From: Oscillospiraceae bacterium
Lineage (GTDB): Bacteria; Bacillota; Clostridia; Oscillospirales; Oscillospiraceae
DNA: 41,351 nucleotides
Direction of reading: 5' to 3'
Assembly (NCBI GenBank): GCA_021771265.1
Contig: JAETPK010000010.1
Location: forward strand, 1-41,351
Shown: in pieces, positions 1-8,318 of the stretch
Position numbering within the stretch: the stretch's first letter is position 1
Layout: each line of letters starts with the position of its first letter
Position numbers and translations under genes: made by a program
Notes under the pieces: generated by a model
What the model saw: the letters and a program-made list of their open reading frames with translations, nothing else
Told to the model about the DNA's origin: nothing
Database searches by the model: none

Positions 1-21
1 GATATTCTGCTGTTTTGTCAT
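1..21 (-). CDS. N-terminal fragment of an unidentified gene
   Basis: An ATG on the minus strand at 21-19 opens a frame that runs off the window after seven codons (MTKQQNI). A GGAGG ribosome site (complement of 32-36) lies about 10 nt upstream of it. A second ATG at 28-26 is only 3 nt from the GGAGG and is less likely. The gene would follow the SGNH-like gene co-directionally after about 30 nt and so could be the next gene of that operon. Nothing can be said about its product. Confidence 0.4.
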
Positions 22-51
22 AAAGCATAAACCTCCGTTGGGGCTTGAAGA

Positions 52-1149
52 TCACGACAGGACGCCGGGATGGGTCTCGTTCCACTTCCACCAAAAGGAT
101 TCGTCCCAGAATTTTTCATAATCATAGTTTACCACAAAGTCCCGCCAGTTGGCGAGTACCTTCTCTGTGTTTTCCTCTGTGAGACGGCCCTCCCCGGCGG
201 CCATTTTCCCCAGGATCCGGCGGCAGACCTCCCCGGAGTGGTGGACATAGTCGCAGTAGTTGTCCAGGTTTTCCACGATCTCCCGGTCCAGCAAAAAGCC
301 GTATAGCTTCACGTTGTCATAGGATAAAAGCGTATTGCAGGCCTGCTCCAGCGCGGAGAGCATAGCCTCCGTCTGCCCCAGGCGGCTAGTTTTGTCCCAG
401 AACAGGATGCTGTACGGGGGGAAGAAAATATCGAACTCCGTGTCCGGATGGGCCCGGAGCCATCTCTCCACCACCGCCAGGTTCCGGGCGGTGTTTTCCC
501 GGAAGGCGGCCGCGTCCACGCTCTCCGCCGCAATGTCCGGGCGGGTGTAGTTTTCCAGGGCCGTCATATGGTTCCACCAGATGCCCTCATCCCAGGTGAA
601 GCTCTCGTCCAGCGTCTGGCCGCCGCCCCAGCGGTTGGCCATGAGGACGTAGAGACTGTAATAGAGGGTATCCTTATTCAAAAGATATTTGGCATCGTCC
701 AACAGGCTGTCATTATACAGATACTCCGGCATGGCGCCGGTGGCGCCGGTGACGCCGCTCTCGTCCCGGACCAGGATGTTCAGGTCCAGGGCAAACACCA
801 CCCGCCTGGGCGTCTGGCTGCGGAACACCACATCCATCACCTGGTCGAATTCGCTGAGGTAGCCGTCGGGGATGGTAATGCGGACGGCGGTGCCGCCGAA
901 GGTCTCCCCCACCTCGCTGGCGCGGTAGTTGGCCGCCATGGAGGTGCCCACCAGCACCGTGTCCGCCGGGACGTTTTTGGCAAGGCCGGCGCCCTGGTAG
1001 CGCTCACTGAAAAACACCGGCTCCCACTGGTCCGGCATCCGGTAGTACAGGCAGGGGTCCACCGTATACACCACGGCGGCGCAGACCGCCAGCAGGCCCA
1101 GGACCGCTACCAGGAGGCCGCAGGCCCAGCGTTTATATGCTTTGCTCAT
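52..1149 (-). CDS. MBOAT-associated SGNH/DltD-like membrane-anchored protein
   Basis: A 365-residue protein with an N-terminal membrane anchor (about residues 8-29, leucine/alanine/valine rich); the rest is predicted extracellular. An early GTSMAAN block resembles the serine block of SGNH-type esterases, and near the C-terminal third DYVHHS resembles the Asp-x-x-His block. This layout is typical of DltD/AlgJ/AlgX-like partners of MBOAT acyltransferases, which help move acyl groups onto cell-surface polymers. That role is inferred from the neighbour: the MBOAT gene lies 12 nt upstream in the same direction. A GGGAGG site sits just before the ATG. The acceptor polymer (teichoic acid, exopolysaccharide or other) cannot be told from the sequence. 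Confidence 0.7.
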   Translation of the reverse strand: MSKAYKRWACGLLVAVLGLLAVCAAVVYTVDPCLYYRMPDQWEPVFFSERYQGAGLAKNVPADTVLVGTSMAANYRASEVGETFGGTAVRITIPDGYLSEFDQVMDVVFRSQTPRRVVFALDLNILVRDESGVTGATGAMPEYLYNDSLLDDAKYLLNKDTLYYSLYVLMANRWGGGQTLDESFTWDEGIWWNHMTALENYTRPDIAAESVDAAAFRENTARNLAVVERWLRAHPDTEFDIFFPPYSILFWDKTSRLGQTEAMLSALEQACNTLLSYDNVKLYGFLLDREIVENLDNYCDYVHHSGEVCRRILGKMAAGEGRLTEENTEKVLANWRDFVVNYDYEKFWDESFWWKWNETHPGVLS

Positions 1150-1161
1150 GGGACCTCCCTT

Positions 1162-2589
1162 TCAGAAATTGGAATAGATAAAGGTGGTGATGCCGGTGAA
1201 GGACAAAACGGACCAGGCAGTCAGCACTGCCAGTGCCGCCCCCTGCCACCACTTGGGGCGGAATCGTTCCATCCGCGCCGCCGTATTCACCGGCAGCAGC
1301 ACCACCGCCATGCCGGTGCCGTACAGCAGCGCTGTCCGTACCAGGTCCATCCAGGGCTTCGCCGCCGGCAGCAGCAGCTGAATGGCCCCGGTCTCTTTGG
1401 CAAACAGCCCATGGAACAGCCATCCCTCCGGCCGGGCCATGACGCCGGTGAGGGCCGTACCCAGCAGACGAAGAGCTTCCGCAAGCTCCGGTGCCCGGAA
1501 AAACACCCACGCCACATTCACAAAGGCGAAGGTCAGGCACCAGCGGACCGGCTTGGGGATGCGCTTCAGCCGGCCGCCCAGCAGCCGCTCCGCCACCTGG
1601 GCCAGGCCGTGGAGCAGGCCCCAGAACAAAAACGTCCATCCAGCCCCGTGCCAGAAGCCGCTGACCAGGTAGATGATAAGAATGTTGACATACGTCCGAA
1701 CGGCACCCTTTTTGCTGCCGCCCAGGGGAAAATACAGGCATTCCCGCAGGAAGGTGGTCAGGGTGATGTGCCAGCGCTTCCAGAACTCCCCGATGGAAAG
1801 GCTGCGGTACGGGGAGTCAAAATTCACCGGCAGGCGAATACCCAGCAGCCGGGCGCAGCCGGCGGCGATGTCGCAATAGCCGGAAAAGTCAAAGTACAAC
1901 TGGAGGGTATAGCCCAAAATCACCAGCCAGGCGCCGGGGGCCGTCAGATCCCCCACCCGCTCCCAGCCGTTGTTTACGATGACGCCGAAGGAGTCCGCCA
2001 GCAGCACCTTTTTCACCGTGCCGCAACAGATGCCGTACAGGCCCGCCGCCGCGTCCTCCCAGCCGGGGTGCAGGAATCTTTCTCCCGTCAGCTGAGGGAA
2101 GAAGGCGCCGGGCCGCAGAATGGGGCCGGAGGTGACGGTGGGGAAGAAAAACGTGTACAAGGGCAGCAGCTCCCCGCTCCGCAGGCGGAACTGGCCGGTG
2201 TAGACCTCCTTGAGGAGCCACAGCTGCTGGAAGGTGAAAAAGCTCAGACCCAGGGGCACCCAGTCCAGGGAGACCCAGCCCCCGGTGAAAAAGCCCGTGT
2301 ATTTGAACACCAGCAGCACGGCGATGTGGTATCCCACCGCCAGGACCAGTACACGGCGGCGCCGGCATTCCTCATTTTCCCGCCAGAGCCGCTGCACCGC
2401 CAGGATGGAGACCAGCGTCCCCGCGCACAGCACCGAAAAGGCGTCCCATCCGCCGCCGGCCACATAAAACGCCAGGCTGGCGGCGCCAAGGACCGTCATA
2501 CCCGTCCGGCGGCTGTGTCGGGCGGAGAGCAGGCAGGCGGGCACGGCGATGGCCAGAAAGGCCAGAAAGGCCAGAGACTGAAAGCTCAT
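1162..2589 (-). CDS. MBOAT family membrane O-acyltransferase
   Basis: A 475-residue multi-pass membrane protein of the AlgI/DltB type, which transfers acyl groups from the cytoplasm to extracytoplasmic polymers. Diagnostic features are the central FDFSGYCDIA segment, the FDSPYRSLSIGEFWKRWHIT block typical of AlgI/DltB proteins, and the FWHGAGWTFLFWGLLHG motif containing the catalytic-site histidines. The length matches the family. The start codon lies 1 nt past the stop of the upstream XRE regulator gene (TGATATG), so the two are translationally coupled, and an SGNH-like partner follows. The operon looks like a regulated surface-acylation module; the substrate is unknown. Confidence 0.9.
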   Translation of the reverse strand: MSFQSLAFLAFLAIAVPACLLSARHSRRTGMTVLGAASLAFYVAGGGWDAFSVLCAGTLVSILAVQRLWRENEECRRRRVLVLAVGYHIAVLLVFKYTGFFTGGWVSLDWVPLGLSFFTFQQLWLLKEVYTGQFRLRSGELLPLYTFFFPTVTSGPILRPGAFFPQLTGERFLHPGWEDAAAGLYGICCGTVKKVLLADSFGVIVNNGWERVGDLTAPGAWLVILGYTLQLYFDFSGYCDIAAGCARLLGIRLPVNFDSPYRSLSIGEFWKRWHITLTTFLRECLYFPLGGSKKGAVRTYVNILIIYLVSGFWHGAGWTFLFWGLLHGLAQVAERLLGGRLKRIPKPVRWCLTFAFVNVAWVFFRAPELAEALRLLGTALTGVMARPEGWLFHGLFAKETGAIQLLLPAAKPWMDLVRTALLYGTGMAVVLLPVNTAARMERFRPKWWQGAALAVLTAWSVLSFTGITTFIYSNF

Positions 2590-2590
2590 A

Positions 2591-3274
2591 TCACTTCTCC
2601 GTCAGGGCATTCAGCCGGGCATCGGCAGTGCTGAGCACCTGGGTCAGGCTCTGGCAGCGGCCGGGATAGCCGGTGGACAGTGCCTCTGGGGACAGGTCCG
2701 GAAACTCCGCCTTTTTGGCAGTTTGTGCCCGCAGTGCCCGGGCGTAGCGCACTTCCTCCAGCTTCATATCCGCGTCGGCGGTGCCCATGGTGCAGGCGGC
2801 GGGGTCCAGGGCGAAGTAGGCCTCGTTGGCCCCGGCGGCGCGGTACAAGTGGCGATAGAGCTGGTACACGGCGCCGCCCAGATAGGCCGCCGCCGCATTG
2901 ATGGAGGCCTTGTCCCCCAGCTTGCCCAAAAGGCCGAACAGCACCCCCACGGCGCCGGAAAGGAGCTTACTCTGAAGGGTGGCTAGGACACTGCCCTGAA
3001 GAATGTTGCCGGGCTCCGCCGCCCCCAGCACCTCCTCGGAGCTCAGCATGCTGCCATCCCGGGACAGGGTACGGCCCAAAATGAAGTCGGCGGAGACATG
3101 GTAATAGTCGCAGGCCTTCACCACAAAGGAAAGACCCGGTTCCCGGATGCCGTTTTCATAGTGGCTCAAAAGGGCCTGGGAGATGCCCAGGTCGCTGGCG
3201 GCGGTACGCTGGGACACGCCCCGTTCCTGCCGCAGCAGGGACAGGGTGCGGGAAAATTCTGATGTGGAAGCCAT
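2591..3274 (-). CDS. XRE-family transcriptional regulator with long C-terminal region
   Basis: A 227-residue protein. Residues about 8-65 form a Cro/CI-type helix-turn-helix (RQERGVSQRTAASDLGISQA, then LLSHYENGIREPGLSFVV). The rest is mostly helical with no domain I recognise; part may span or touch the membrane (SGAVGVLFGLLGKLG), but this is weak. AAAGGAG precedes the ATG. It is the first gene of an operon with the MBOAT and SGNH-like genes, so it most likely controls its own surface-acylation operon. An ATAC-N5-GTAT inverted repeat at 3308-3320 in its leader is a possible operator. Confidence 0.85.
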   Translation of the reverse strand: MASTSEFSRTLSLLRQERGVSQRTAASDLGISQALLSHYENGIREPGLSFVVKACDYYHVSADFILGRTLSRDGSMLSSEEVLGAAEPGNILQGSVLATLQSKLLSGAVGVLFGLLGKLGDKASINAAAAYLGGAVYQLYRHLYRAAGANEAYFALDPAACTMGTADADMKLEEVRYARALRAQTAKKAEFPDLSPEALSTGYPGRCQSLTQVLSTADARLNALTEK

Positions 3275-3367
3275 GGTCTCTCTCCTTTAAAACGAGGTTT
3301 TCTTTTAATACGCAGGGTATAGTTTAGCAAAAAGGCTACGAATTGTAAATAGATTTTGGGGGAAATT
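3275..3367 (-). promoter_or_regulatory. Leader and probable promoter of the XRE-MBOAT operon
   Basis: AT-rich stretch between the structured repeat and the XRE gene. On the minus strand a TTTACA element is followed after 17 nt by TAAACT, a weak but correctly spaced sigma-A-like promoter. Downstream of it lies the inverted repeat ATAC-N5-GTAT (3308-3320), a candidate operator for the adjacent regulator. The sites are read by eye; the assignment is an inference. Confidence 0.35.
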
Positions 3368-3832
3368 TGCCTGGTTTCCAAGGTGGGGAATGCACCCCCC
3401 ATTCTTTTTCGTCTTGGCGAAAAAGAATGCGCCGTGCACGGTGGAAGAAAAAGCCGCTTGGTCCAAACTTGCCCGTTCGGGCAAGTTTGGGGATGCGGAC
3501 GGTTGTTAGCTGCGACCGGATAAAACCCGCCGGGTCTCATCCGAGTGCGCTGTACCTTGGCAATCATTCACCCTTCAAGCCGCAAATTGTAACGTGGTTT
3601 CTTATTCCAGGGTGCTTATCGAAGCGCCCTACTTTTGGCCCCGCTGCCGCTCCGCTGGGGGTGTTTCCAAAGAGGGGGCCGTAGCCCCCTCTTTTGGTCG
3701 TTTTAAGGGGCGGTTTGGAGGGGGAATCACGAAATCCCCCTCCAATGTCTCTCTTTGACCGGGCGCGGCCGTTTCTCTCTCCAAGAGAGAAATGGGGGCG
3801 CATCTGCCCAGCCATCATCATGGCTGTCGCCC
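3368..3832 (+). repeat. Multi-hairpin intergenic repeat, copy 1
   Basis: This stretch matches 17949-18411 over about 465 bp and has no convincing gene. Hairpins in order: 3400-3429 (12-bp stem), 3465-3488 (AAACTTGCCCG arm), 3671-3692, 3715-3745, 3772-3792 and 3810-3825. The first three stems are identical or nearly so in both copies. The last three differ in sequence but keep their pairing. The ends carry complementary blocks (TGCACCCCCCAT near 3391; ATGGGGGCGCA near 3792), slightly decayed compared with copy 2. It lies upstream of the XRE-MBOAT operon and downstream of the HAD gene, in the same orientation relative to its neighbours as copy 2. It could be a structured RNA or a non-autonomous mobile element. 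The remaining 37 bases up to the HAD gene hold nothing recognisable. Confidence 0.85.
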
Positions 3833-3869
3833 AAAAAGAAAGAAAGGCCGCCCCATGGCAGCCCTCCTT

Positions 3870-4751
3870 TCAAAACAGCCCCACTTGGTCCGGCAGCACA
3901 TCGCCGCCGATGGTGCGCAGCTGCTGAACATTTTCGTTCCACAGCCGGTCGGCAATGGCCATTTTTCGGATGATGTTCTTCACCGTCTGGTCCAGGGCGG
4001 TGCCCTCGGAGTAATCCGCCGGGAAAATAAAATCCACCCGCCCTTTGACCAGCAGGTCCTCCACGCCCACGCGGTTGCTCTCCTGATACACGGCGATGGC
4101 CTGGCCGCCGTAGGCCCGCATCATCTTCATGCAGGGCACATCGGAAAGGCCGTCCCCCATGTAGACCATGTTGGTGAAGGGCACCCGCTTGCTGTCATCC
4201 GGCATGGAGTCGTTGAGGGTCTTGTCATCGGACACATCCAGCACGCCCTTGTTGATGCGGTAAACGAACTGGGTCTTGGCGGTGAAGTTGACCGTCAGCT
4301 TGGGCCAGGCGGGCTTGCCCGCCTCGTCATAGTAAAACTCGCTGGCGTAGATCTCCTTGAACTCCCCGCTGATGGAAGAACCCTCAATGATCTCCCGCAG
4401 GCCGGAGGAGATGATGTAGTGCTCCACCTGGACCCCCTGGCTGTCGCCGAAGGCGTTGATGCGGCCGAACCACTCCCGCACGCCGGGAAACAGCACGATG
4501 TCCCGGCCCATCTCCCGCAGGCTCTCCCGGGTGAAGGGCAGGCTCCGCTTTTCCGACTCCTGGATCATGGTGTACATATAGGCCAGGATACCATCCATGC
4601 GGTTTGCGTGGCCGAAGCCGTTGGCCTTGGACCAGAACTCCTGGGGCGTCATGCCCAGGCTGGGGATAAAGGCATAGTCCTCCATGTCCGTGGTGCAGAG
4701 GGTCTTGTCAAAATCGTAAAGAAACGCCACGATGGGCCGCTGCTTGTCCAT
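3870..4751 (-). CDS. HAD-superfamily hydrolase
   Basis: A 293-residue haloacid dehalogenase-type phosphatase. Motif I is DFDKT (Asp13 and Asp15, nucleophile and acid/base), motif II is the ISSG block, and the acidic metal-binding motif is MGDGLSD. An insert of about 100 residues between motifs I and II forms a helical cap. Substrates of this superfamily are usually small phosphorylated metabolites; which one is not readable here. The start at 4751 is chosen because CAGGAGGAGCAGC lies directly upstream; an in-frame ATG ten codons earlier lies inside the terminator hairpin that ends the divIVA transcript. It stands as its own unit after the division genes. Confidence 0.85.
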   Translation of the reverse strand: MDKQRPIVAFLYDFDKTLCTTDMEDYAFIPSLGMTPQEFWSKANGFGHANRMDGILAYMYTMIQESEKRSLPFTRESLREMGRDIVLFPGVREWFGRINAFGDSQGVQVEHYIISSGLREIIEGSSISGEFKEIYASEFYYDEAGKPAWPKLTVNFTAKTQFVYRINKGVLDVSDDKTLNDSMPDDSKRVPFTNMVYMGDGLSDVPCMKMMRAYGGQAIAVYQESNRVGVEDLLVKGRVDFIFPADYSEGTALDQTVKNIIRKMAIADRLWNENVQQLRTIGGDVLPDQVGLF

Positions 4752-4766
4752 GCTGCTCCTCCTGTG

Positions 4767-4796
4767 AAAAAAGCGGCTCATGTCGAGCCGCTTTTC
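4767..4796 (-). terminator. Rho-independent terminator after divIVA
   Basis: The 11-bp stem AAAAGCGGCTC/GAGCCGCTTTT with a 5-nt loop (4769-4795) is followed on the minus strand by a T run (TTTTTTCAC). It lies 6 nt beyond the divIVA stop and ends the hfq-to-divIVA transcript. The HAD gene's ribosome site lies immediately after it. Confidence 0.85.
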
Positions 4797-4801
4797 ATGG
4801 T

Positions 4802-5494
4802 TTATTCGCCGCCCTTATAGTTGCGGCCAAACTTCAGGTCGTTGATGTTGATGCGGCGGGTGGGCTCGGACACCTCCGGCTCCTCCCGGGCAAAGGGGTC
4901 GCCCTCGGGATAGTCATCCGCCGGGGCAGACTCCTCCGCGGGTTCCTCTGCTTCCTCCACATCCTGCTGGGCAAAGGCGGCCAGGACGTGTTCCTCGATC
5001 TCCTGCGCCTTTTCCTCCGCGGCGGGAGCGGCGGGCTGCTCCACCGGCAGCTGGGGCAGCTGATCCAGATAAGCCAGCTGCTGCCTGCAGATGTCCTGAC
5101 TGGCGGCGATGAACTGCGCCAGCTCCTGCTGGCCCTGGCGCAGGCGGTCCTCCGACTCGCCGATCTCCCGGCGCAGCTGGGCGATCTTCTCCTGCGCCTG
5201 GGTCTCCGCCTGGGTCATGATCTCGTCCCGCTTGGCCTCCGCCTCCCGGACGATGGAATCCGCCATTTTCTGGGCAGTCAGCAGCGTGGCCCGCATGGAG
5301 TCCTCCGTGGCGCGGTAATCCTCCACCTTTTCCACCAGGACCTTCAGCTTGGCTTTCAGCGCGGCGTTTTCCTTATACAGCGCTGTGTAATCATCGGTGA
5401 GCTCGTCCAAAAACTCGTCCACCATGGCCATATTGTAACCGCCCATGACCGCCTTGGTAAAGGCGTGGGTCGAAACTTCCTGCGGTGTCAGCAT
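4802..5494 (-). CDS. DivIVA-domain cell division/polarity protein
   Basis: A 230-residue protein. The N-terminal about 60 residues match the DivIVA membrane-binding domain (FTKAVMGGYNMAMVDEFLDEL), followed by a long coiled coil (about 35-165) rich in Glu, Lys, Ala and Gln. The C-terminal tail is acidic and disordered, ending in the short conserved segment RRININDLKFGRNYKGGE. DivIVA proteins bind negatively curved membrane at septa and poles and recruit division or wall-synthesis partners. It lies 36 nt downstream of sepF in the same direction, the usual Gram-positive arrangement. Confidence 0.9.
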   Translation of the reverse strand: MLTPQEVSTHAFTKAVMGGYNMAMVDEFLDELTDDYTALYKENAALKAKLKVLVEKVEDYRATEDSMRATLLTAQKMADSIVREAEAKRDEIMTQAETQAQEKIAQLRREIGESEDRLRQGQQELAQFIAASQDICRQQLAYLDQLPQLPVEQPAAPAAEEKAQEIEEHVLAAFAQQDVEEAEEPAEESAPADDYPEGDPFAREEPEVSEPTRRININDLKFGRNYKGGE

Positions 5495-5530
5495 AGCGCA
5501 AAATCCCCCCTGTATGCTTTCTCTGTCCTC

Positions 5531-5968
5531 TTAAAAATAGAGTCCGTTGTTTTCCAGCTCGTCGATGAGGTCGCCCTCGATGTCCACGGAGTAGGGCGTG
5601 ATGAGGTATGTATTGGCAGCCACCTTCTTGATCTTGCCCTCGCCGGCGTAGGCGACGCCGGACAAAAAGTCAATGAGGCGACGGGCCACATCCTTGTTGG
5701 TGGACTCCAGGTTCAGCACCACGGTCCGCTTGTCCTTCAGGTTGTCGGCGATCTCAGAGGCGTTTTCAAACCGCTCCGGCTTCACCAGCACCACCTTCAG
5801 CTGGGTAGTGGCGTGGATGTTCACCACCTTGTTGCGGCGATCCTCCACCCGGGCTTTCCGATCGTCAAAGGCGGGCTCCCGGCGGGACGGCTCCTCGAAA
5901 TCGTCAAACTCCTCGTCCTCGTCCTCATAAGGATGGGTCCATTTTTTCAGTTCGTCAATGATGCTCAT
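5531..5968 (-). CDS. sepF: Cell division protein SepF
   Basis: A 145-residue protein with the SepF (DUF552) fold in the C-terminal about 85 residues (KVVLVKPERFENASEIADNL ... TVVLNLESTNKDVARRLIDF ... SGVAYAGEGKIKKV). The N-terminus MSIIDELKKW is a plausible amphipathic membrane-targeting helix, and a highly acidic linker joins the two. SepF bundles FtsZ filaments and tethers them to the membrane. The order yggS-type gene, sepF, divIVA matches the ylmE-sepF-divIVA part of the Bacillus division cluster. The ylmG and ylmH genes usually between sepF and divIVA are absent here. Confidence 0.95.
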   Translation of the reverse strand: MSIIDELKKWTHPYEDEDEEFDDFEEPSRREPAFDDRKARVEDRRNKVVNIHATTQLKVVLVKPERFENASEIADNLKDKRTVVLNLESTNKDVARRLIDFLSGVAYAGEGKIKKVAANTYLITPYSVDIEGDLIDELENNGLYF

Positions 5969-5993
5969 AGCAAAGCCTCCTCATTGGAGTGTT

Positions 5994-6689
5994 TCAGATA
6001 TTGTAATTGCGGGCGCCGAAAATGGCGGTGCCCACCCGGACCATGGTGGCTCCACAGCAAATGGCATCCATATAATCGCCGCTCATGCCCATGGAGAGAC
6101 ACTTTAATTCATTATGGAACAATTTCGCATTGATGTCAACATAAAGTGCCTGCACTTCCCGAAAATACCGCATATTGGCATCCCGGTCCGCATCCGCGGG
6201 CGGGATGGTCATGAGGCCCCGCACCCGGACATGGGGCAGGGACAGCGCTGCCTCCGCCGCCGCGGTCACCGCGTCCGGGTCAAAGCCGCTCTTGGCTTCC
6301 TCCCGGCCGATATTCACCTCCAGCAAAATATCCTGGACCAGCTGCTCCCGGGCGGCCACCTTTTCGATCTCCTCCAGCAGCTCCATGGAACCCACGGACT
6401 GGATGAGGGCGACCCTGCCCACCACCTGCTTCACCTTGTTGCGCTGGAGGTGGCCGATGAAGTGCAGCGGCGCGCCGTCATAGGCGTTGTCCGCCAGTTT
6501 GGCGGTCATCTCCTGGACGCGGTTCTCTCCCAGGGCGTCGATGCCGGCGGCAATGGCCTCCCGGCAGGCGGCGGCGTCGTTCATCTTGCTGGCTCCCACC
6601 AGGGTGATCTCCTCCGGAGACCGGCCCGCCTGGGCGCAGGCCTGGGCGATATTTGCCCGGACTTGGGCGATATTTTCTGCAATGGACAT
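5994..6689 (-). CDS. YggS/YlmE-family PLP homeostasis protein
   Basis: A 231-residue single-domain fold-type III PLP-binding protein. Family signatures are VGASKM near residue 33 (the lysine carrying PLP), GENRVQE, FIGHLQRNK, and MSGDYMDAI in the C-terminal phosphate-binding part. These proteins have no known catalytic activity and control vitamin B6 and amino/keto acid balance. The gene lies directly upstream of sepF with a 25-nt gap, like ylmE in Bacillus. Confidence 0.93.
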   Translation of the reverse strand: MSIAENIAQVRANIAQACAQAGRSPEEITLVGASKMNDAAACREAIAAGIDALGENRVQEMTAKLADNAYDGAPLHFIGHLQRNKVKQVVGRVALIQSVGSMELLEEIEKVAAREQLVQDILLEVNIGREEAKSGFDPDAVTAAAEAALSLPHVRVRGLMTIPPADADRDANMRYFREVQALYVDINAKLFHNELKCLSMGMSGDYMDAICCGATMVRVGTAIFGARNYNI

Positions 6690-6718
6690 GGCGTTTACTT
6701 CCTTCTTTTCATTTCTCT

Positions 6719-7978
6719 TTATCCCACGACTTTTCCGTCGTACAGGTCTTTTGCGCTGATGATGATCTCGTCGCCGGGGCGGAGCCGCAGGCTCTCCTGG
6801 TCAGAGGCCGCCGTGGAGCGCACCAGCACAAAGCCGTCGCCGCTGTACAGCACCTCCACCGGCTTGAAGCGGGCCTTCATACCCACCACACAGTAGACGC
6901 CCAGGCTCTCCTCCGTGGTGCGGTTGCCCTCCTGGTCCACTGTGGTGTTGGCAGCCCGGAGGGCCTCATTGGGCACACGGAGGCCATCAATGGTCCTCCA
7001 GATGAGCTGGGCGCTCTGCCGGCGCAGAAGCGTCACCTGGGCCATGTTGTACTCCCCCCGGAAGGTCACCACCACCCGGCCCTGCTCCTCCGGTCCCACG
7101 GCATACAGCGTAACCGTCTGGTCCTGCTCCACGCCCTTGGCGAAGCGCAGCGTCATGACGCCGCTGATATTCTGAAGGATCTCGGCCTGGTCGGCGGACA
7201 TGGCGACGGCGTAATACCAGCTGTCTCCCAGAATGAGCTTGCCTGTCTGGGAGGTAAGCGTTCCATCCGCCTGAACGGCGTTGAGCCGGGAGGGCGTCAT
7301 ATCCGCCAACAGCTCCGGTGTGAGGACCGCCTCGTAGCCGTCCACCACAGCGGAGTATACGCCGGATACCGGCGCTTTGATAGCCCGGACAGAGGAGGCC
7401 GCCTGGGCCTTCAATTCCTTCAGCTGGCCCTGGAGCTCCGCGATCTGGCCGGACAGGTCCTCCGTGTCGGAATAGGTGTAATCCCGCTTCAGCACCAGGG
7501 ACCGAAGCTCTGTCTCATGCTCTTCGGCGCTGTCCAGCCGTCCCGCCGACAACTCCGCGCGGTAATCCAGGAGACTGCGCATAATCTGGGCGTCCAGCTT
7601 CAGGGACACCTCGGACCCAAGAGATGCCTCCTGGGCAAATTGCAGCTGCTCGATGCGGCTGGACAGATCGTCGATCTCCTGCTGTCGGTCCAGAGAGGAC
7701 TGGTCCGCGTACACCAGGGCCACGGTACCGCCGACGCTCACCCGCTCCCCCTCCGACCGCTGCAGGCGCAGCAAGCCGCTGCTCTCATCCGCCAGCACCT
7801 GTTCCTGGCGCACCACGTAGCCGGAGAGATCCATTCCCTCCTCTACTTGGTAATTGTACGCCAGGGTGGTGGTCAGCGGGTCGCTGAGATATTGCAGACC
7901 CTGGACACCAAAATAGGCCAGAATGCCCAGCGTCACCGCCAGTAGCAAGCATTTTGTACCGAAAGAGCTGTTTTTCAT
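6719..7978 (-). CDS. HlyD-like periplasmic-adaptor-type protein
   Basis: A 419-residue protein with one N-terminal membrane segment (about residues 9-28). It then has a biotinyl-lipoyl-like half motif (YVVRQEQVLADESSGLL), a coiled-coil hairpin (about 100-180, rich in Gln, Leu and Glu), and a second lipoyl half (IKAPVSGVYSAVVDGYEAVL). This is the layout of membrane fusion adaptors. No transporter gene is adjacent. It sits between hfq and the yggS-type gene, suggesting a cell-envelope role tied to division, but this is only positional inference. Confidence 0.75.
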   Translation of the reverse strand: MKNSSFGTKCLLLAVTLGILAYFGVQGLQYLSDPLTTTLAYNYQVEEGMDLSGYVVRQEQVLADESSGLLRLQRSEGERVSVGGTVALVYADQSSLDRQQEIDDLSSRIEQLQFAQEASLGSEVSLKLDAQIMRSLLDYRAELSAGRLDSAEEHETELRSLVLKRDYTYSDTEDLSGQIAELQGQLKELKAQAASSVRAIKAPVSGVYSAVVDGYEAVLTPELLADMTPSRLNAVQADGTLTSQTGKLILGDSWYYAVAMSADQAEILQNISGVMTLRFAKGVEQDQTVTLYAVGPEEQGRVVVTFRGEYNMAQVTLLRRQSAQLIWRTIDGLRVPNEALRAANTTVDQEGNRTTEESLGVYCVVGMKARFKPVEVLYSGDGFVLVRSTAASDQESLRLRPGDEIIISAKDLYDGKVVG

Positions 7979-8023
7979 CAGGAAATTACCTCGTAGCGCC
8001 GCCGAGCACCTGCCGGGGCGCGA

Positions 8024-8254
8024 TCATGAATTGTCTTCCGCCAGGTCCACCGGCCGCGCCGGCGCGATGGTGGAGATGGCGTGCTTGTAAACGATTTGCT
8101 GCCTTCCGTCGGAATCCAGCACCACCACGAAGGCGTCAAAGCCGGTAATGACGCCCCGCATCTGAAAGCCGTTCATCAGAAACAGCGTCACCGGCACCGA
8201 CTCCCGCCGGGCCCGCAGCAGAAAGAGATCCTGTAAATTCGCTTTTGTCACCAT
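8024..8254 (-). CDS. hfq: RNA chaperone Hfq
   Basis: A 76-residue Sm-like protein. The Sm1 motif spans [20 protein letters not shown] and the Sm2 signature YKHAIST is intact, the hallmark of bacterial Hfq. Hfq forms a hexameric ring that pairs small RNAs with mRNAs. It follows miaA by 64 nt, the classic miaA-hfq order also found in proteobacteria. The short acidic C-terminus (DLAEDNS) is typical of Gram-positive Hfq. Confidence 0.95.
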   Translation of the reverse strand: MVTKANLQDLFLLRARRESVPVTLFLMNGFQMRGVITGFDAFVVVLDSDGRQQIVYKHAISTIAPARPVDLAEDNS

Positions 8255-8318
8255 GGTATGTCCGCTCCTTTTTTCTGTTTGGGTCGGACGTTTTCCATGT
8301 TTTTCCGTCCGCCTGGGG

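Noticed and set aside
448-2634. A 728-codon open frame on the plus strand
   Set aside because: It lies antisense to the SGNH-like and MBOAT genes, has low-complexity composition and matches no family; such long shadows are expected in GC-rich DNA.
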